Shown here: positions 8,497 to 17,318 of the stretch, in pieces
How the letters are laid out: the number at the start of each line of letters is the position of its first letter
Numbering within the stretch: position 1 is the stretch's first letter
Assembly (NCBI GenBank): GCA_021821045.1
Contig: JAKACW010000008.1
Coordinates: 33,760-97,759, forward strand
DNA: 64,000 nt
Reading direction: 5' to 3'
Source: Pseudomonadota bacterium
Lineage (GTDB): Bacteria > Pseudomonadota > Gammaproteobacteria > JAADHS01
Program-made: the position numbers and the translations under genes
The notes under the pieces: generated by a model
What the model was told of the DNA's origin: nothing
Databases searched by the model: none
The model's input: only the letters and a program-made list of their open reading frames with translations

Positions 8497-11193
8497 CTAC
8501 GGCGGATTGGTACACGCCTCGTTGGAGGCCTGCATCCAAGTGGCGCCGACCGCCGCATTGCCCGGCGCACCCGCCGATCCGCAGTTCGCGGCCATCCACT
8601 CGCCGCTACGGGCGAAATTCTTCACCTTTACCGTCGCACCGTTGTAGTAAGGATACTTGTAATAGCGGCTGACCGTCTGGTTGCGCACCTGGGTGCCAGC
8701 GGGCAAACCACCTTCGGCACCGACGTCGTTCAAATTGGCCAGGAACACTTTGTTCTTCCAGCCATGGGGCACGGCGATATGACAATACGTGCAGCGCAGC
8801 GGCGCCAAGCCGGGCGTGTTGCCAAGATACTGCGCATGGGCAACGTGCGCATTGGTCTCGACGGCCGTACCAATACACGATCCCGGAGACCCCGTCTGGA
8901 CGCGCTTGAATCCGCTTTGCAGCGCACCGATCAACGGACCCGGAGGATAAATCTCACCGTACTGACTGTAATCATGGCACTTGAAGCACAAGTGCTCGCC
9001 CGCGTTCGCGTCTTCGCCGCCCCGCGGCGTCACGATGGTGGATCCGGTTTGATCGCTCCACGGACCTTTCAGCAAGAACACATTCTCCGAACCGTGCGGA
9101 CCCCACACATTGCCTTGCGCACCGCCCGTTGGCACAGCCGTCCCTGCCTCGGTGTCGTTGCCATGGCAATCGGTGCAGTACATGGTTTGGATGCCCACGC
9201 CCATATTGAACGGCGTCAACCAAACATTCGGGCTCGAAATGCCGCGCACCGATTCGGTACGGCCGGTCGTTTCCATGACCGGATGCCAAGAACGATGGTT
9301 GTTAGCTTGGAAGTCCACAGTGTAGCTTTGACCGTCGGGCAAACCGCGGAACGCGCCGCTGGGTGTGGGCGACGTTCCCTCGCCTTTATGATCCGCCGGC
9401 GATTGGAACTCCATGCCTTGGTTGGTGTAGTACGTCATCACTTCGCCGCCAGAGGCGGTGACACCGGTAATGCCCGGCAGCGTTTGTCCCGACGTTCCGC
9501 CCAGCGGCGGCGGCGTGTCGTAGCCGTAGTTGGAGTGACACTTCATGCAGACTTGGTACTCGCGGGTAACGTGGGACGCGGTCACGGCAGTGCTGCCCGC
9601 CGTTCCCGGATCGCCGCGCTTGACCTCGAACACCGTCGGATTGGCGCCAAACTCGGTTGATTCCCACGCCACCGGTTGCACGCCGAAAATTCCGCGCAGC
9701 ACGCCGGAAGCAATGTTGGTGTGAGTGCCTTCTGGATTGTTGGCCAGAATATCGGCGGAAGAATGGGGATGGGTGCCTTCCTCGGCGTCGGGAACGGTGT
9801 TGTCCTGCCAGAACAGCCGATTGCGCGATACCCGGTGTGGGTTGTGGCAATCGGTGCACTCGACGTGACGATTGACAATCGTGCCCTGGGTACCGCTCTT
9901 GTTGACGGCGCTGGCCTTGCCCATGTTGGCCGGCGACTCGACGAAGTCCTTGCCGCCTTGATGAATGTCGAGACTGCCGATGTCGTGAATCTGAGGGCCG
10001 ACGAGTTGTTCGTCATTGGTGATGGGCATGTGCCGGTTGCCCACGGTCGTGAAGTCCGTCTTGATATCGGGAACGCCGAAACCAGGCCGCGTCGCCTGAC
10101 CCTGCAGCACATCGCCATCGGCGGAGTGACAGGCATAGCACGTTTCTTCAATAGCGGGATCGCCTCCCAGTTTATAGAACGCGCCCTCTGCGGTTTGCGC
10201 TGTGCTGCCGTCCACGCCTTCGCGCAGGATGCGCCGCGAACCCTGCACCGTGTGAGGATCGTGGCAATTCAAGCACGCGGCCTGCCAGACCTGGGTGCCC
10301 TGAGGAAACTCGCGCAGATTCGCCGCAGCGCTAGTGTAGGTGTAGGTTGCGACGTTGGGGTTGGCGTGGGCCGAACCCACCCAGCCGGCTTTGTCATGAC
10401 ATCCCAAGCAAATGATGTCGTTCTCGGCGCTGAACTGTTTGTCTACCGGCGGTCCTTGCTGGAAGCGGTTCACGCGCAAAAACTTGATGTTCTCACCGGA
10501 GGTGTCGCGAATGTGTGGATCGTGACATGAAATGCATTCCACTTTGTTGTCCTCAAGCGGCAACAACGGTCGGTCGACGCCGCGCGCACGCACGCCCAGG
10601 TGGCTCACTGCATTCGGATCGTACAACTCGCCGTCCCGCTCCGCTTGAGCGGAATCGAAAGTGAATGAAATGGGGTGATCGTTGCTCAGATCAACACCTA
10701 AACGACGCGTGTATCCGGTATTAGCGCCCAAACCCGCGGGAATGGTGTCATCCGCGCCGATGCCAGGCCCGGTGAAATCGACCGTTGGATTTTCGACGCG
10801 ATTGAGCACATTCACCGAACCCAAGGCCAGCGTGCCGTCATGACAGGACAAACACAGTTTCGATTTACCGCCCGGCTGACCCAAGTCAACGGCGTCGAGC
10901 GATCCCGAGTCATATGTCGTATAAGTGGCGTTGGAGAGTGTGCGATTCCAAATCGGCGCCTTCGGCTCCAACGTGCCGCCGTGGGGCGTGTGACAAAATG
11001 CGCAAATCTGCGACTCGCTGGTGGCGTGCGCGTCGCGCTGCGCCGTACCGGGCAGATCGGGAATGATGGTCGCCGAAAAATTATGCTTGGTGTTGCGAAT
11101 ATCGGAAATGCGCTCAGCCAACGCGGAGGAACCCACCGCGCCGCCCAGCCACAACATCAACGCAACCATGACCCGCTTGCGCAGCGCTGTCAT
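8497..11193 (-). CDS. Undecaheme (11 CXXCH) c-type cytochrome
   Basis: The 898-residue product has a signal peptide (MTALRKRVMVALMLWLGG, cleavage near SALA) and eleven CXXCH haem-binding motifs: CAFCH, CLSCH, CISCH, CLGCH, CLNCH, CYACH, CTDCH, CMKCH, CTDCH, CFKCH and CTYCH. The first is at residue 64 and the last near 802. Several continue as CHDPH or CHTPHGG, the 'doubled CXXCH' pattern. The N-terminal 110 residues resemble the tetraheme protein at 20188-21024. The start at 11193 gives an ATGA overlap with the preceding NHL gene; an upstream in-frame start would overrun that gene. It is likely periplasmic or outer-surface and, by context, the major electron carrier of the locus. No lipobox is visible. 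Confidence 0.92.
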   Translation of the reverse strand: MTALRKRVMVALMLWLGGAVGSSALAERISDIRNTKHNFSATIIPDLPGTAQRDAHATSESQICAFCHTPHGGTLEPKAPIWNRTLSNATYTTYDSGSLDAVDLGQPGGKSKLCLSCHDGTLALGSVNVLNRVENPTVDFTGPGIGADDTIPAGLGANTGYTRRLGVDLSNDHPISFTFDSAQAERDGELYDPNAVSHLGVRARGVDRPLLPLEDNKVECISCHDPHIRDTSGENIKFLRVNRFQQGPPVDKQFSAENDIICLGCHDKAGWVGSAHANPNVATYTYTSAAANLREFPQGTQVWQAACLNCHDPHTVQGSRRILREGVDGSTAQTAEGAFYKLGGDPAIEETCYACHSADGDVLQGQATRPGFGVPDIKTDFTTVGNRHMPITNDEQLVGPQIHDIGSLDIHQGGKDFVESPANMGKASAVNKSGTQGTIVNRHVECTDCHNPHRVSRNRLFWQDNTVPDAEEGTHPHSSADILANNPEGTHTNIASGVLRGIFGVQPVAWESTEFGANPTVFEVKRGDPGTAGSTAVTASHVTREYQVCMKCHSNYGYDTPPPLGGTSGQTLPGITGVTASGGEVMTYYTNQGMEFQSPADHKGEGTSPTPSGAFRGLPDGQSYTVDFQANNHRSWHPVMETTGRTESVRGISSPNVWLTPFNMGVGIQTMYCTDCHGNDTEAGTAVPTGGAQGNVWGPHGSENVFLLKGPWSDQTGSTIVTPRGGEDANAGEHLCFKCHDYSQYGEIYPPGPLIGALQSGFKRVQTGSPGSCIGTAVETNAHVAHAQYLGNTPGLAPLRCTYCHIAVPHGWKNKVFLANLNDVGAEGGLPAGTQVRNQTVSRYYKYPYYNGATVKVKNFARSGEWMAANCGSAGAPGNAAVGATWMQASNEACTNPP

Positions 11194-12266
11194 GCCTCTC
11201 CCCCTTGCCCCAAAAACTCCAAAACGACCACGCGGCCGTTGAACATATCTGCGATGTACACCCAGTTGCGTGAATCGACCCACACGCCCGCCGGCAAATA
11301 AAACTGACCCGGCGCCGGCCCTTCACCACCAATGGGCAGCAGAAATTCTCCTTTGGAATTGAATACTAACAAATGATCGTAATAGGATTCTACCACGTAA
11401 ATCAGGCCGTTTTCGGCGGCTGCCACGCCCTTGGGTCGGGGCAAGTTGCCGACGAATATGCCGCGTTCGCCGAAGGTCGACACGAACTTGCCCGCCGGCC
11501 CAAAAATCTGTATGCGCGAGTTAAGCGTATCGGCGACGAACAGTTGACCGCCCGTAAAACTCAAATGGGTGGGCGAATTCAATTTCCCCGGGGTCTCGCC
11601 GTGCTCGCCGAACTGCGCGACAAATCGCCCGTCCGCCTCGAAAATCTTGATGGCGTGTTCGCGGGTGTCGGAAACGTACAATCGTCCGGTGGCCGGATCG
11701 CGAGCAATGCCGGTGGGATGGGTTAAATGATCTTTGCCAAAGCGCCCCTTGGGCTCACCGTCGCGATCCAAGCGAAACACTTCGCCGTGGCTCGAGTCGG
11801 TCACCAACAGCTCCCCTTGCTCGCCGACTGCCACGGCAATGGGCGTCAGAAAGCGCAAGAACTCGGCCGCGAACTCGAATTCGCGGAATTGGCCGGCCAC
11901 TGGATCGAACACGCAAACGGCTTGCTTGCTGACGTCGGTGACGATGACACGACCGTCTTGGTCGACCACCACACCCTGCGGCCGCTGGAGAATGCGCGGC
12001 TGGCGCGGCCCCGTGAAGACACCGGCCACCCATTTCAAGAACCGAACCGGAGCGGATTCGGACATTCGATCGACAGGGAAATTATCCTCGCCGGTCAATT
12101 GCCCCACATAGCGAAACCGCGGCGTCTCGGGCGGCTGGGGCCAAACCAGGCTGGCAGGCGAAGCTTCATAAACAAAATTGGGTTTAGTGGTCGCGCAACC
12201 CGTCAGGACGGCACCGAAACAAACCAATGCCCAAAGGCGGGCGGACGCCACCCTCGTCAGTGTCAT
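11190..12266 (-). CDS. NHL-repeat beta-propeller lipoprotein (copy 1)
   Basis: A 358-residue lipoprotein: lipobox VLTGC with Cys24, then six NHL-type blades. Typical blades are RPQGVVVDQDGRVIVTDVS, GRLYVSDTREHAIKIF and GQLFVADTLNSRIQIFGP. NHL propellers bind proteins or act as rigid surface platforms; no catalytic motif is seen. Its start overlaps the stop of the second NHL gene by four bases (ATGA), and its own stop overlaps the start of the undecaheme cytochrome in the same way, so these three proteins are probably made in similar amounts. A role as an outer-membrane partner of the undecaheme cytochrome is inferred from this coupling only. Confidence 0.85.
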   Translation of the reverse strand: MTLTRVASARLWALVCFGAVLTGCATTKPNFVYEASPASLVWPQPPETPRFRYVGQLTGEDNFPVDRMSESAPVRFLKWVAGVFTGPRQPRILQRPQGVVVDQDGRVIVTDVSKQAVCVFDPVAGQFREFEFAAEFLRFLTPIAVAVGEQGELLVTDSSHGEVFRLDRDGEPKGRFGKDHLTHPTGIARDPATGRLYVSDTREHAIKIFEADGRFVAQFGEHGETPGKLNSPTHLSFTGGQLFVADTLNSRIQIFGPAGKFVSTFGERGIFVGNLPRPKGVAAAENGLIYVVESYYDHLLVFNSKGEFLLPIGGEGPAPGQFYLPAGVWVDSRNWVYIADMFNGRVVVLEFLGQGGEA

Positions 12267-13408
12267 TGCGTCGGCTGTTCTTGCTGGGCCGAAACCGGCA
12301 GGAGCGGCGCGGGCTCGACCACACGCAACACTTGAATGCGCCCGTTCAGACTATCGGCGACATATAAAAACTCGCCGCCAACCCACAAATCCGTGATTCG
12401 CTTGAATTGCCCGGGTCCGACCCCGGTACGGCCAATACTGGATAGAAACTTGCCGCGCGTGTAGACCTTGATCGAGTTGTCGATGTAGTCGCCCAAGAAC
12501 ACATGAAAGTTCTCGTCCACCGCCATGGCAAAGGGAAACACGACACCCATTTGATCGAGCGAATACAGATAATCGCCGTTGCCGGACAACACCTGAACAT
12601 GCTGCCCCACCCGGGCGCCAACATAAAAACCATCCGGCCCGACCGCCATTGTCGTGATGTTCAAAAACTGGCCCGGCTCTTGTCCACGGCCGCCGACCGC
12701 GCCGATCAGTTCACCCGGCTCTGTGAACACCAGGACATGATCAAAATGGGCATCGGCCACCAAGATATTGCCCGTGGCCGAATCTTGGGCGATAGCCACC
12801 GGGCGCGCAAGATTGAGCTTGTTCTGAAAAGTGCGTAGCAGCCTGCCCTTGGGACTGAAATGAAGCACCCGGGATCCAAAGGTGTCGGCGACATAAAAGG
12901 AGAAGTCCTTGGCGACATAGATATCCGCGGGTTCACCCGCGGTGACGCCGTGCAACTCGACGATGCGATCCATGCGGGCGGTGGTCTTGTCGTAGCGCAA
13001 CACCAAGCCCAGTCCCTCGTCGACGATATAGAGATACTGCTCTCGAACGGATATCGCGATGGGATTGATCAGTTCGATGTAGTCGCCGCCGGTAATCATG
13101 TCGGCGACGCTCATAGCTCGGGAATCGGGACCGCTGAAACCACCGCGTATGGTCTCCCAGTACACCAACATTTCGGATGTCTCTGGCAAGACCGGCAGGG
13201 GCTCCAGCTCCGGCACGACGAGTTCCTCGCCGAGACGGGTTTCGTCGCTGGCGACCTCAAGGGACGTTTGATCTTCCTCTTTGTCCCAGGGCCAGATTTT
13301 TTTTGCGGTCTGCTGAATGCTGGCGCAACCGGACAGCGCCAGCACGACGCACACACACAGTCCCGCGGTTAACGCAGCCCGGGACTTTGTCGCGGAACTG
13401 AATGGCAT
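12263..13408 (-). CDS. NHL-repeat beta-propeller lipoprotein (copy 2)
   Basis: A 381-residue lipoprotein with lipobox ALSGC (Cys28), a short acidic linker, and NHL blades such as NILVADAHFDHVLVFTEPG and EFLYVADSLNGRIQVLRV. The ATG at 13408 was chosen over an upstream TTG because it begins a good signal peptide (MPFSSATKSRAALTAGLC) and has GTGGA just upstream. The gene start lies 40 bases inside the end of the triheme cytochrome gene. It is a diverged paralogue of the next gene. Two tandem, translationally coupled propeller lipoproteins beside cytochromes suggest a surface scaffold. Confidence 0.83.
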   Translation of the reverse strand: MPFSSATKSRAALTAGLCVCVVLALSGCASIQQTAKKIWPWDKEEDQTSLEVASDETRLGEELVVPELEPLPVLPETSEMLVYWETIRGGFSGPDSRAMSVADMITGGDYIELINPIAISVREQYLYIVDEGLGLVLRYDKTTARMDRIVELHGVTAGEPADIYVAKDFSFYVADTFGSRVLHFSPKGRLLRTFQNKLNLARPVAIAQDSATGNILVADAHFDHVLVFTEPGELIGAVGGRGQEPGQFLNITTMAVGPDGFYVGARVGQHVQVLSGNGDYLYSLDQMGVVFPFAMAVDENFHVFLGDYIDNSIKVYTRGKFLSSIGRTGVGPGQFKRITDLWVGGEFLYVADSLNGRIQVLRVVEPAPLLPVSAQQEQPTQ

Positions 13409-13977
13409 CGTCCACAATTCATTGTTGGAGGAAACGCGACTTTACCGTGGCACACGCCGCAGTATTTACCTTCGATGATCGCCGACATGGTGATGGGGTT
13501 GCCACCCTTCTGCGGCAAAAATATCGCCGGATGACAATTGGCGCAGGTCAGCCACTCGGTATGGGGTTTGTGGGGAAAGCGCACGTTCGGCATCGAACCG
13601 GTATTGGTGAACACGATGTCGAAGTCCGTCGGGAACATTTCCTCATCGCCCTTAAGACTCTTGCGCGGATTGATCATCCCCTGATCCAAGACCTTGACCC
13701 AATCGATGATGCCCTTATCATCGCGCGGAAAGTCGGCCATCGCCTCTACGGGCTCCTGCAACACTTTCACCACGGCCTGGTTGGTGGGATCGTGAATGCC
13801 GTCTTCCGCCAGTGGCACGACATCACCCTCGGTCTGGAAATGGAGCCCGCGGGACCACAGGGCCTCGTTCGCAACCGCAGGGGAAGCCCATGCTATCGCG
13901 AGCAGCCCGACCGCCAGCAGCCGGCCCATGACGGAGCGCGGCAACCGGAACCACGCTCCGCGTCGTTCGATGTTCAT
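13369..13977 (-). CDS. Triheme c7-type cytochrome (copy A)
   Basis: A 202-residue secreted cytochrome with signal peptide (segment LLAVGLLAIAWASPAVA) and three haem motifs in the last 70 residues: CANCH, CGVCH and CGRCH. The spacing, with PHKPHTEWL before and GGNPITMSAI between the first two motifs, matches the c(7)-type triheme domain. It is a clear paralogue of 16051-16722: both share EDGIHD, DWVKxLDxG and CHPAIFxPQKG. The start at 13977 is preferred (GGGGGG about 10 bases upstream, and it starts the signal peptide); a start 16 codons upstream is possible. Probably a small periplasmic electron shuttle. Confidence 0.87.
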   Translation of the reverse strand: MNIERRGAWFRLPRSVMGRLLAVGLLAIAWASPAVANEALWSRGLHFQTEGDVVPLAEDGIHDPTNQAVVKVLQEPVEAMADFPRDDKGIIDWVKVLDQGMINPRKSLKGDEEMFPTDFDIVFTNTGSMPNVRFPHKPHTEWLTCANCHPAIFLPQKGGNPITMSAIIEGKYCGVCHGKVAFPPTMNCGRCHSVPRQSPGLR

Positions 13978-14158
13978 GTTTTTTTTACCCCCCGAAACCC
14001 GGCGACTGAATCGTCGGCGCTTCACCCCTCGTGAGGTGTCAATTTACTACAATTTGCGACGTGCTAGAAAGGTTACTTCAAGTGTGACCCGCAGCGCGGC
14101 GGGAAGATCCATTGTCGTTTTATTAATATCTACACTTTTTGTAAGTGACTGCCTGCGC

Positions 14159-14183
14159 CCACGGAGCGGCTGCCGCTCCGTGG
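14159..14183 (-). terminator. Perfect hairpin after the cupredoxin-like lipoprotein gene
   Basis: An 11-bp perfect stem (CCACGGAGCGG / CCGCTCCGTGG) with a CTG loop begins 12 bases after the stop codon of the gene ending at 14195. No U-run follows, so it may act as a stability or pause hairpin rather than a classic intrinsic terminator. Confidence 0.5.
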
Positions 14184-14194
14184 GGCGGTGCGAT

Positions 14195-15754
14195 TTACCG
14201 CACGCCGGCAATCATCAGCGCGCGCTTCAAGTTATCCGTTGCGGCCTGCAACGCTTGGATCGCGGTGGCATAGTCGCCACGCTCGGCATACGGCTTGCCT
14301 TCGCCGACGATGCGCTCCGCCTTGGCGACGAACTCATTCATTATCTCGACTTGCTGAGCGGTCGGATGCCTCTGCTCGATGGCCAGCGGAATGAGTTCAT
14401 GATAGCTCTCGTAGCGCGCCTGCTCGAACTCATACTCGTCTTGCGGCGATGCAAAATCCTGCTCATACACCACCGTGGACGACTCCATCACCACCGACAA
14501 TGCCCCGGTGACCATGGCGGATGCCTTGTGCATACCTTCCGACGCGGCTTTGTAATCGCCGCGCGCCGCGGCGTTCTCGGCGTCGCCAACCAGCTTGTTG
14601 AATTTGGCATCGTCGAACTTGGCGGTCAATTTGTCCGAACTCTGGTTTTTTACATTCCGTTGATACGACTTGTAGTAACCCTTCACTTCCTTGGAAAGTC
14701 CCTCGTAGTCGGCTTTATAGTCCTTCTCCACCAGCGTGGTCGCTGTCAGTCGAGTGGCTGCATTGAGCAACCGCAAGCCTTCGTCAACGGCAGCCATGGC
14801 CTGCGGATTGTCACCCTTATCCAGCAAAGTCTTGGCGGTTGTGAATTGGTTGGTTGCCTCGGTGACCAGCCCCTTGGCTTCCGCGTTGTCGCTAGCGCCG
14901 ACCTTCTTGACGGAATCGGAACCGAGCAACATCTGGCCGTAGGCCATCTTCTGCTTCACTTGCTGCGCAGTTACCTTGAACGCGGGGCCGGACGTGTCGC
15001 CGACCGAATGCTGCTTGATCTTCGGCTTTTCACCCTTGTTGACCACGTAGATCGCACCACCCATGAATTTGTGGTTGCGGCAGCCGTAATACAGCACATC
15101 CGGCGTGGTCGCGGTGGGTTTGAAGCCGACCAAACCCTGATAGGTGAATTGGCCAGTCACACCGTCGGTATAGGTCGCGGCGCCCCATCCGGCCGGGGTG
15201 GTCGATAGATAAAAATCGTGTTGGACGCCTGTTTCAACATCGAATGTGTATGTCTCGCCACGGGTCACAACGACGTCCTTGCCCGCCACACCGTCAACAT
15301 AGAATCCATGCTCGCTGCCCTGACCGAAAAAGGGGTGGGATTTATCCTTGGGCGCGGACGTCACAAGGAACGTATTGGGGGAAGACGACTTCTTCGGAGC
15401 AGGTGTGTCGGCTTTCGCGGGTGCCGTCGGTTTTGCCGCCGTCACTGGCGGAGGGGCGGGCGCGGTCTCCGGCTTTTTAGCGGGCGCTGCTTCCGGTTCA
15501 CCCATCGGCGCGGCATCGGCAACCGGTTTCACCGGTTCGGCCTTTGGCGCGGGGGTAACGATCGGCGCTTCAGGTTCGGGTTGCTTTGCGGCTGCCGCCG
15601 GCGCCGGCTGCACCGCCGGGCTTTCTTGTTTCGCTGGAGAGGGAGCGGCGGTAGGCTCGGGCGGCGCACTCGCGCACCCTGCCGCCAATGCGACAACGCA
15701 CAACGTGCTCGCAAGCTTGAAGCAACCACTACCGTGTATCACGCGTACCTTCAT
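14195..15754 (-). CDS. Lipoprotein with cupredoxin-like domain and helical repeat domain
   Basis: A 519-residue protein. It has a lipobox (LAAGC, Cys27), then a Pro/Ala-rich linker to about residue 125. A beta domain of about 115 residues follows, ending YYGCRNHKFMGGAI, then a long helical C-terminal region with TPR-like pairs (for example RGDYATAIQALQAATDNLKR). The Cys-x2-His-x2-Met order near the end of the beta domain resembles the type-1 copper loop of cupredoxins, with a candidate upstream ligand in VQHDFYL. Copper binding is inferred, not shown. Long linkers like this usually let a domain reach away from the outer membrane. It could relay electrons between cytochromes or sense copper. 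Confidence 0.75.
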   Translation of the reverse strand: MKVRVIHGSGCFKLASTLCVVALAAGCASAPPEPTAAPSPAKQESPAVQPAPAAAAKQPEPEAPIVTPAPKAEPVKPVADAAPMGEPEAAPAKKPETAPAPPPVTAAKPTAPAKADTPAPKKSSSPNTFLVTSAPKDKSHPFFGQGSEHGFYVDGVAGKDVVVTRGETYTFDVETGVQHDFYLSTTPAGWGAATYTDGVTGQFTYQGLVGFKPTATTPDVLYYGCRNHKFMGGAIYVVNKGEKPKIKQHSVGDTSGPAFKVTAQQVKQKMAYGQMLLGSDSVKKVGASDNAEAKGLVTEATNQFTTAKTLLDKGDNPQAMAAVDEGLRLLNAATRLTATTLVEKDYKADYEGLSKEVKGYYKSYQRNVKNQSSDKLTAKFDDAKFNKLVGDAENAAARGDYKAASEGMHKASAMVTGALSVVMESSTVVYEQDFASPQDEYEFEQARYESYHELIPLAIEQRHPTAQQVEIMNEFVAKAERIVGEGKPYAERGDYATAIQALQAATDNLKRALMIAGVR

Positions 15755-16050
15755 GACTCGCCCTCAACAGTTGTCGGCGCCGTTTCCGCCACAAAACGCC
15801 CCAAATGACGAACAACGCAACGTCGCCCGTGGAAACCAGTGATTTAGGAATCGGACCGTTTGGCGCTTAGATAAGGGCATACTGATAATGGGCAGAGACA
15901 ATGCTCTGCCAACCTGCGACATCGGCTGGTTTGCCCTGGCTGTTCTGCAACGCGGCCGATTCGCCAAATCCGCGAACCACTCAAGCGATCCCTAAGCGGA
16001 CACCGCGGCCCGGAGGCCGCGGTAATCCCAAAGACTGCTAACTCTATCGC
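15755..16050. other. Gap between triheme gene B and the cupredoxin-like lipoprotein gene
   Basis: This 296-bp stretch has no convincing gene. It holds two hairpins: GGCAGAG/CTCTGCC with a 6-base loop (15891-15910), and a 9-bp stem ACCGCGGCC/GGCCGCGGT with a CGGA loop (16002-16023). The second lies 28 bases after the triheme stop codon and may end or attenuate that transcript. Neither is followed by a U-run. GAGGGCGAG just before 15754 serves as ribosome-binding site for the lipoprotein gene. Confidence 0.5.
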
Positions 16051-16722
16051 TTATTTCCACGGATTCTTTAACGTCGCCTCGCTCAACGGCGGTTTCCAGT
16101 CCGCAGGCTTCGGCTTAGAGTGGCATTTACGACAGGATTTTGTCGTGATCGGGAAAGAGACCTTGCCGTGGCAAACACCGCACTTTTGTCCCAGCAGGAT
16201 CGCCGACATGCTGATCTGATTCGCGCCCTTCTGCGGTACGAAAATCGCAGGGTGGCAGTTCGAACACTCCAGCCACAGCGTATGCTGACGGTGCGGGAAG
16301 ACAACATCCGGAACCGATGCTTTCACCGGGCGAACGATGTCGAGGTCAAGAACGAACGGTTCCGCGGTCGGGTCCAAGCGTTCCCAGCGCGGGTTCAACA
16401 AACCATCGTCCAGCGCCTTAACCCAGTCGACATGATTGCCGAACTCGGTTGTCGGCAAACCAACATAAGACTCTTTCGGCGCCTGAAGGATGTGCGTACC
16501 CGGATTCTCCGCGTCGTGGATGCCGTCTTCCGGCGGTGGCGCGTTCGGATCCTTGTCCTTTTTGAGGTTTCGGTTGAATGTATTGGCCGTGGAAACATCG
16601 GCCACCATCCAACTGCCCTCAGACTGAAACACACTCCCCTCGTCGGAGGCAATGGCCGCCGAAGAGCCGAATGCAAGCAGAAGAGCGCCTAAGGCGTAAC
16701 TAGAAATCGATTTACGTACCAT
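16051..16722 (-). CDS. Triheme c7-type cytochrome (copy B)
   Basis: A 223-residue secreted cytochrome: signal peptide (SSYALGALLLAFGSSAAIAS), about 120 residues without haem motifs, then three motifs CSNCH, CGVCH and CRKCH. The C-terminal part has the c(7)-type triheme spacing. It is paralogous to copy A over its whole length. The ATG at 16722 has a strong GGAGGAG ribosome site. It lies 15 bases after copy C and is surely co-transcribed with it. A soluble periplasmic carrier is the likely role. Confidence 0.88.
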   Translation of the reverse strand: MVRKSISSYALGALLLAFGSSAAIASDEGSVFQSEGSWMVADVSTANTFNRNLKKDKDPNAPPPEDGIHDAENPGTHILQAPKESYVGLPTTEFGNHVDWVKALDDGLLNPRWERLDPTAEPFVLDLDIVRPVKASVPDVVFPHRQHTLWLECSNCHPAIFVPQKGANQISMSAILLGQKCGVCHGKVSFPITTKSCRKCHSKPKPADWKPPLSEATLKNPWK

Positions 16723-16737
16723 GGTCTGCTCCTCCCC

Positions 16738-17178
16738 TTATTTCACTTGCTTCGTCGCGTCCAGCCCTTTGTAGGGCGGGGCAACTAGGCGCTGTACTGT
16801 GCTGCCGTGAAAGTGGGTTGGCGTGCCAGGAATACCCGAGTGGCACATATCGCAGTTTTCGACCGACCACGCGACCTCGCCGTTATGGCAGGCGCCGCAA
16901 AACTGGCCTTCGATGATTTTCGCCATGGTGATTTGATTTCCACCGGCTTTGAACTTGAACCCAAGGTCCGCGTGGCAAACCTTGCAACGGAAGCGAATAC
17001 GGTGAAACCAATGCGGAAATACCGCGGGGCGCATACCGGCCGCATCAGCATAATTGTTAATCACAACGTCCGCATATTCCGCTTTCGCTGGTCCAGACAA
17101 CATGGCTGCAGCGAAAAACGCCGCAAGACCAAATGCCGCGACCCTCCCTAAGCGTATGTGTCGGGCTATGCCTTTCAT
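16738..17178 (-). CDS. Triheme c7-type cytochrome (copy C, short form)
   Basis: A 146-residue secreted cytochrome with signal peptide (AAFGLAAFFAAAMLSG, cleavage near AKA) and motifs CKVCH, CGACH and CDMCH. It shares FPHWFH and GGNQITMAKI with the triheme family but lacks the roughly 100-residue N-terminal extension of copies A and B. The start at 17178 has AAGGTG six bases upstream; an in-frame start 11 codons further upstream would lie in the ribosome-site region. A good promoter lies just before it, making this the first gene of a possible sub-operon running towards the undecaheme gene. Confidence 0.88.
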   Translation of the reverse strand: MKGIARHIRLGRVAAFGLAAFFAAAMLSGPAKAEYADVVINNYADAAGMRPAVFPHWFHRIRFRCKVCHADLGFKFKAGGNQITMAKIIEGQFCGACHNGEVAWSVENCDMCHSGIPGTPTHFHGSTVQRLVAPPYKGLDATKQVK

Positions 17179-17198
17179 ATCTCCCACCTTCTCCTCGT

Positions 17199-17227
17199 TA
17201 TTTACAAACAAATGGCAACTACATCAA
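17199..17227 (-). promoter_or_regulatory. Sigma-70-type promoter before triheme copy C
   Basis: On the minus strand: -35 TTGATG (17227-17222), 17-base spacer, -10 TAAATA (17204-17199). The predicted start near 17192 leaves a leader of about 14 bases that just contains the ribosome site. Confidence 0.5.
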
Positions 17228-17318
17228 GAACGCAGAATCGACATACGCCTTGACGTTCCCGCACCCCTCCAGGCGCGTTGCCGTCCCATAGTATGCCAGA
17301 TTCCATCCACAATAAATT

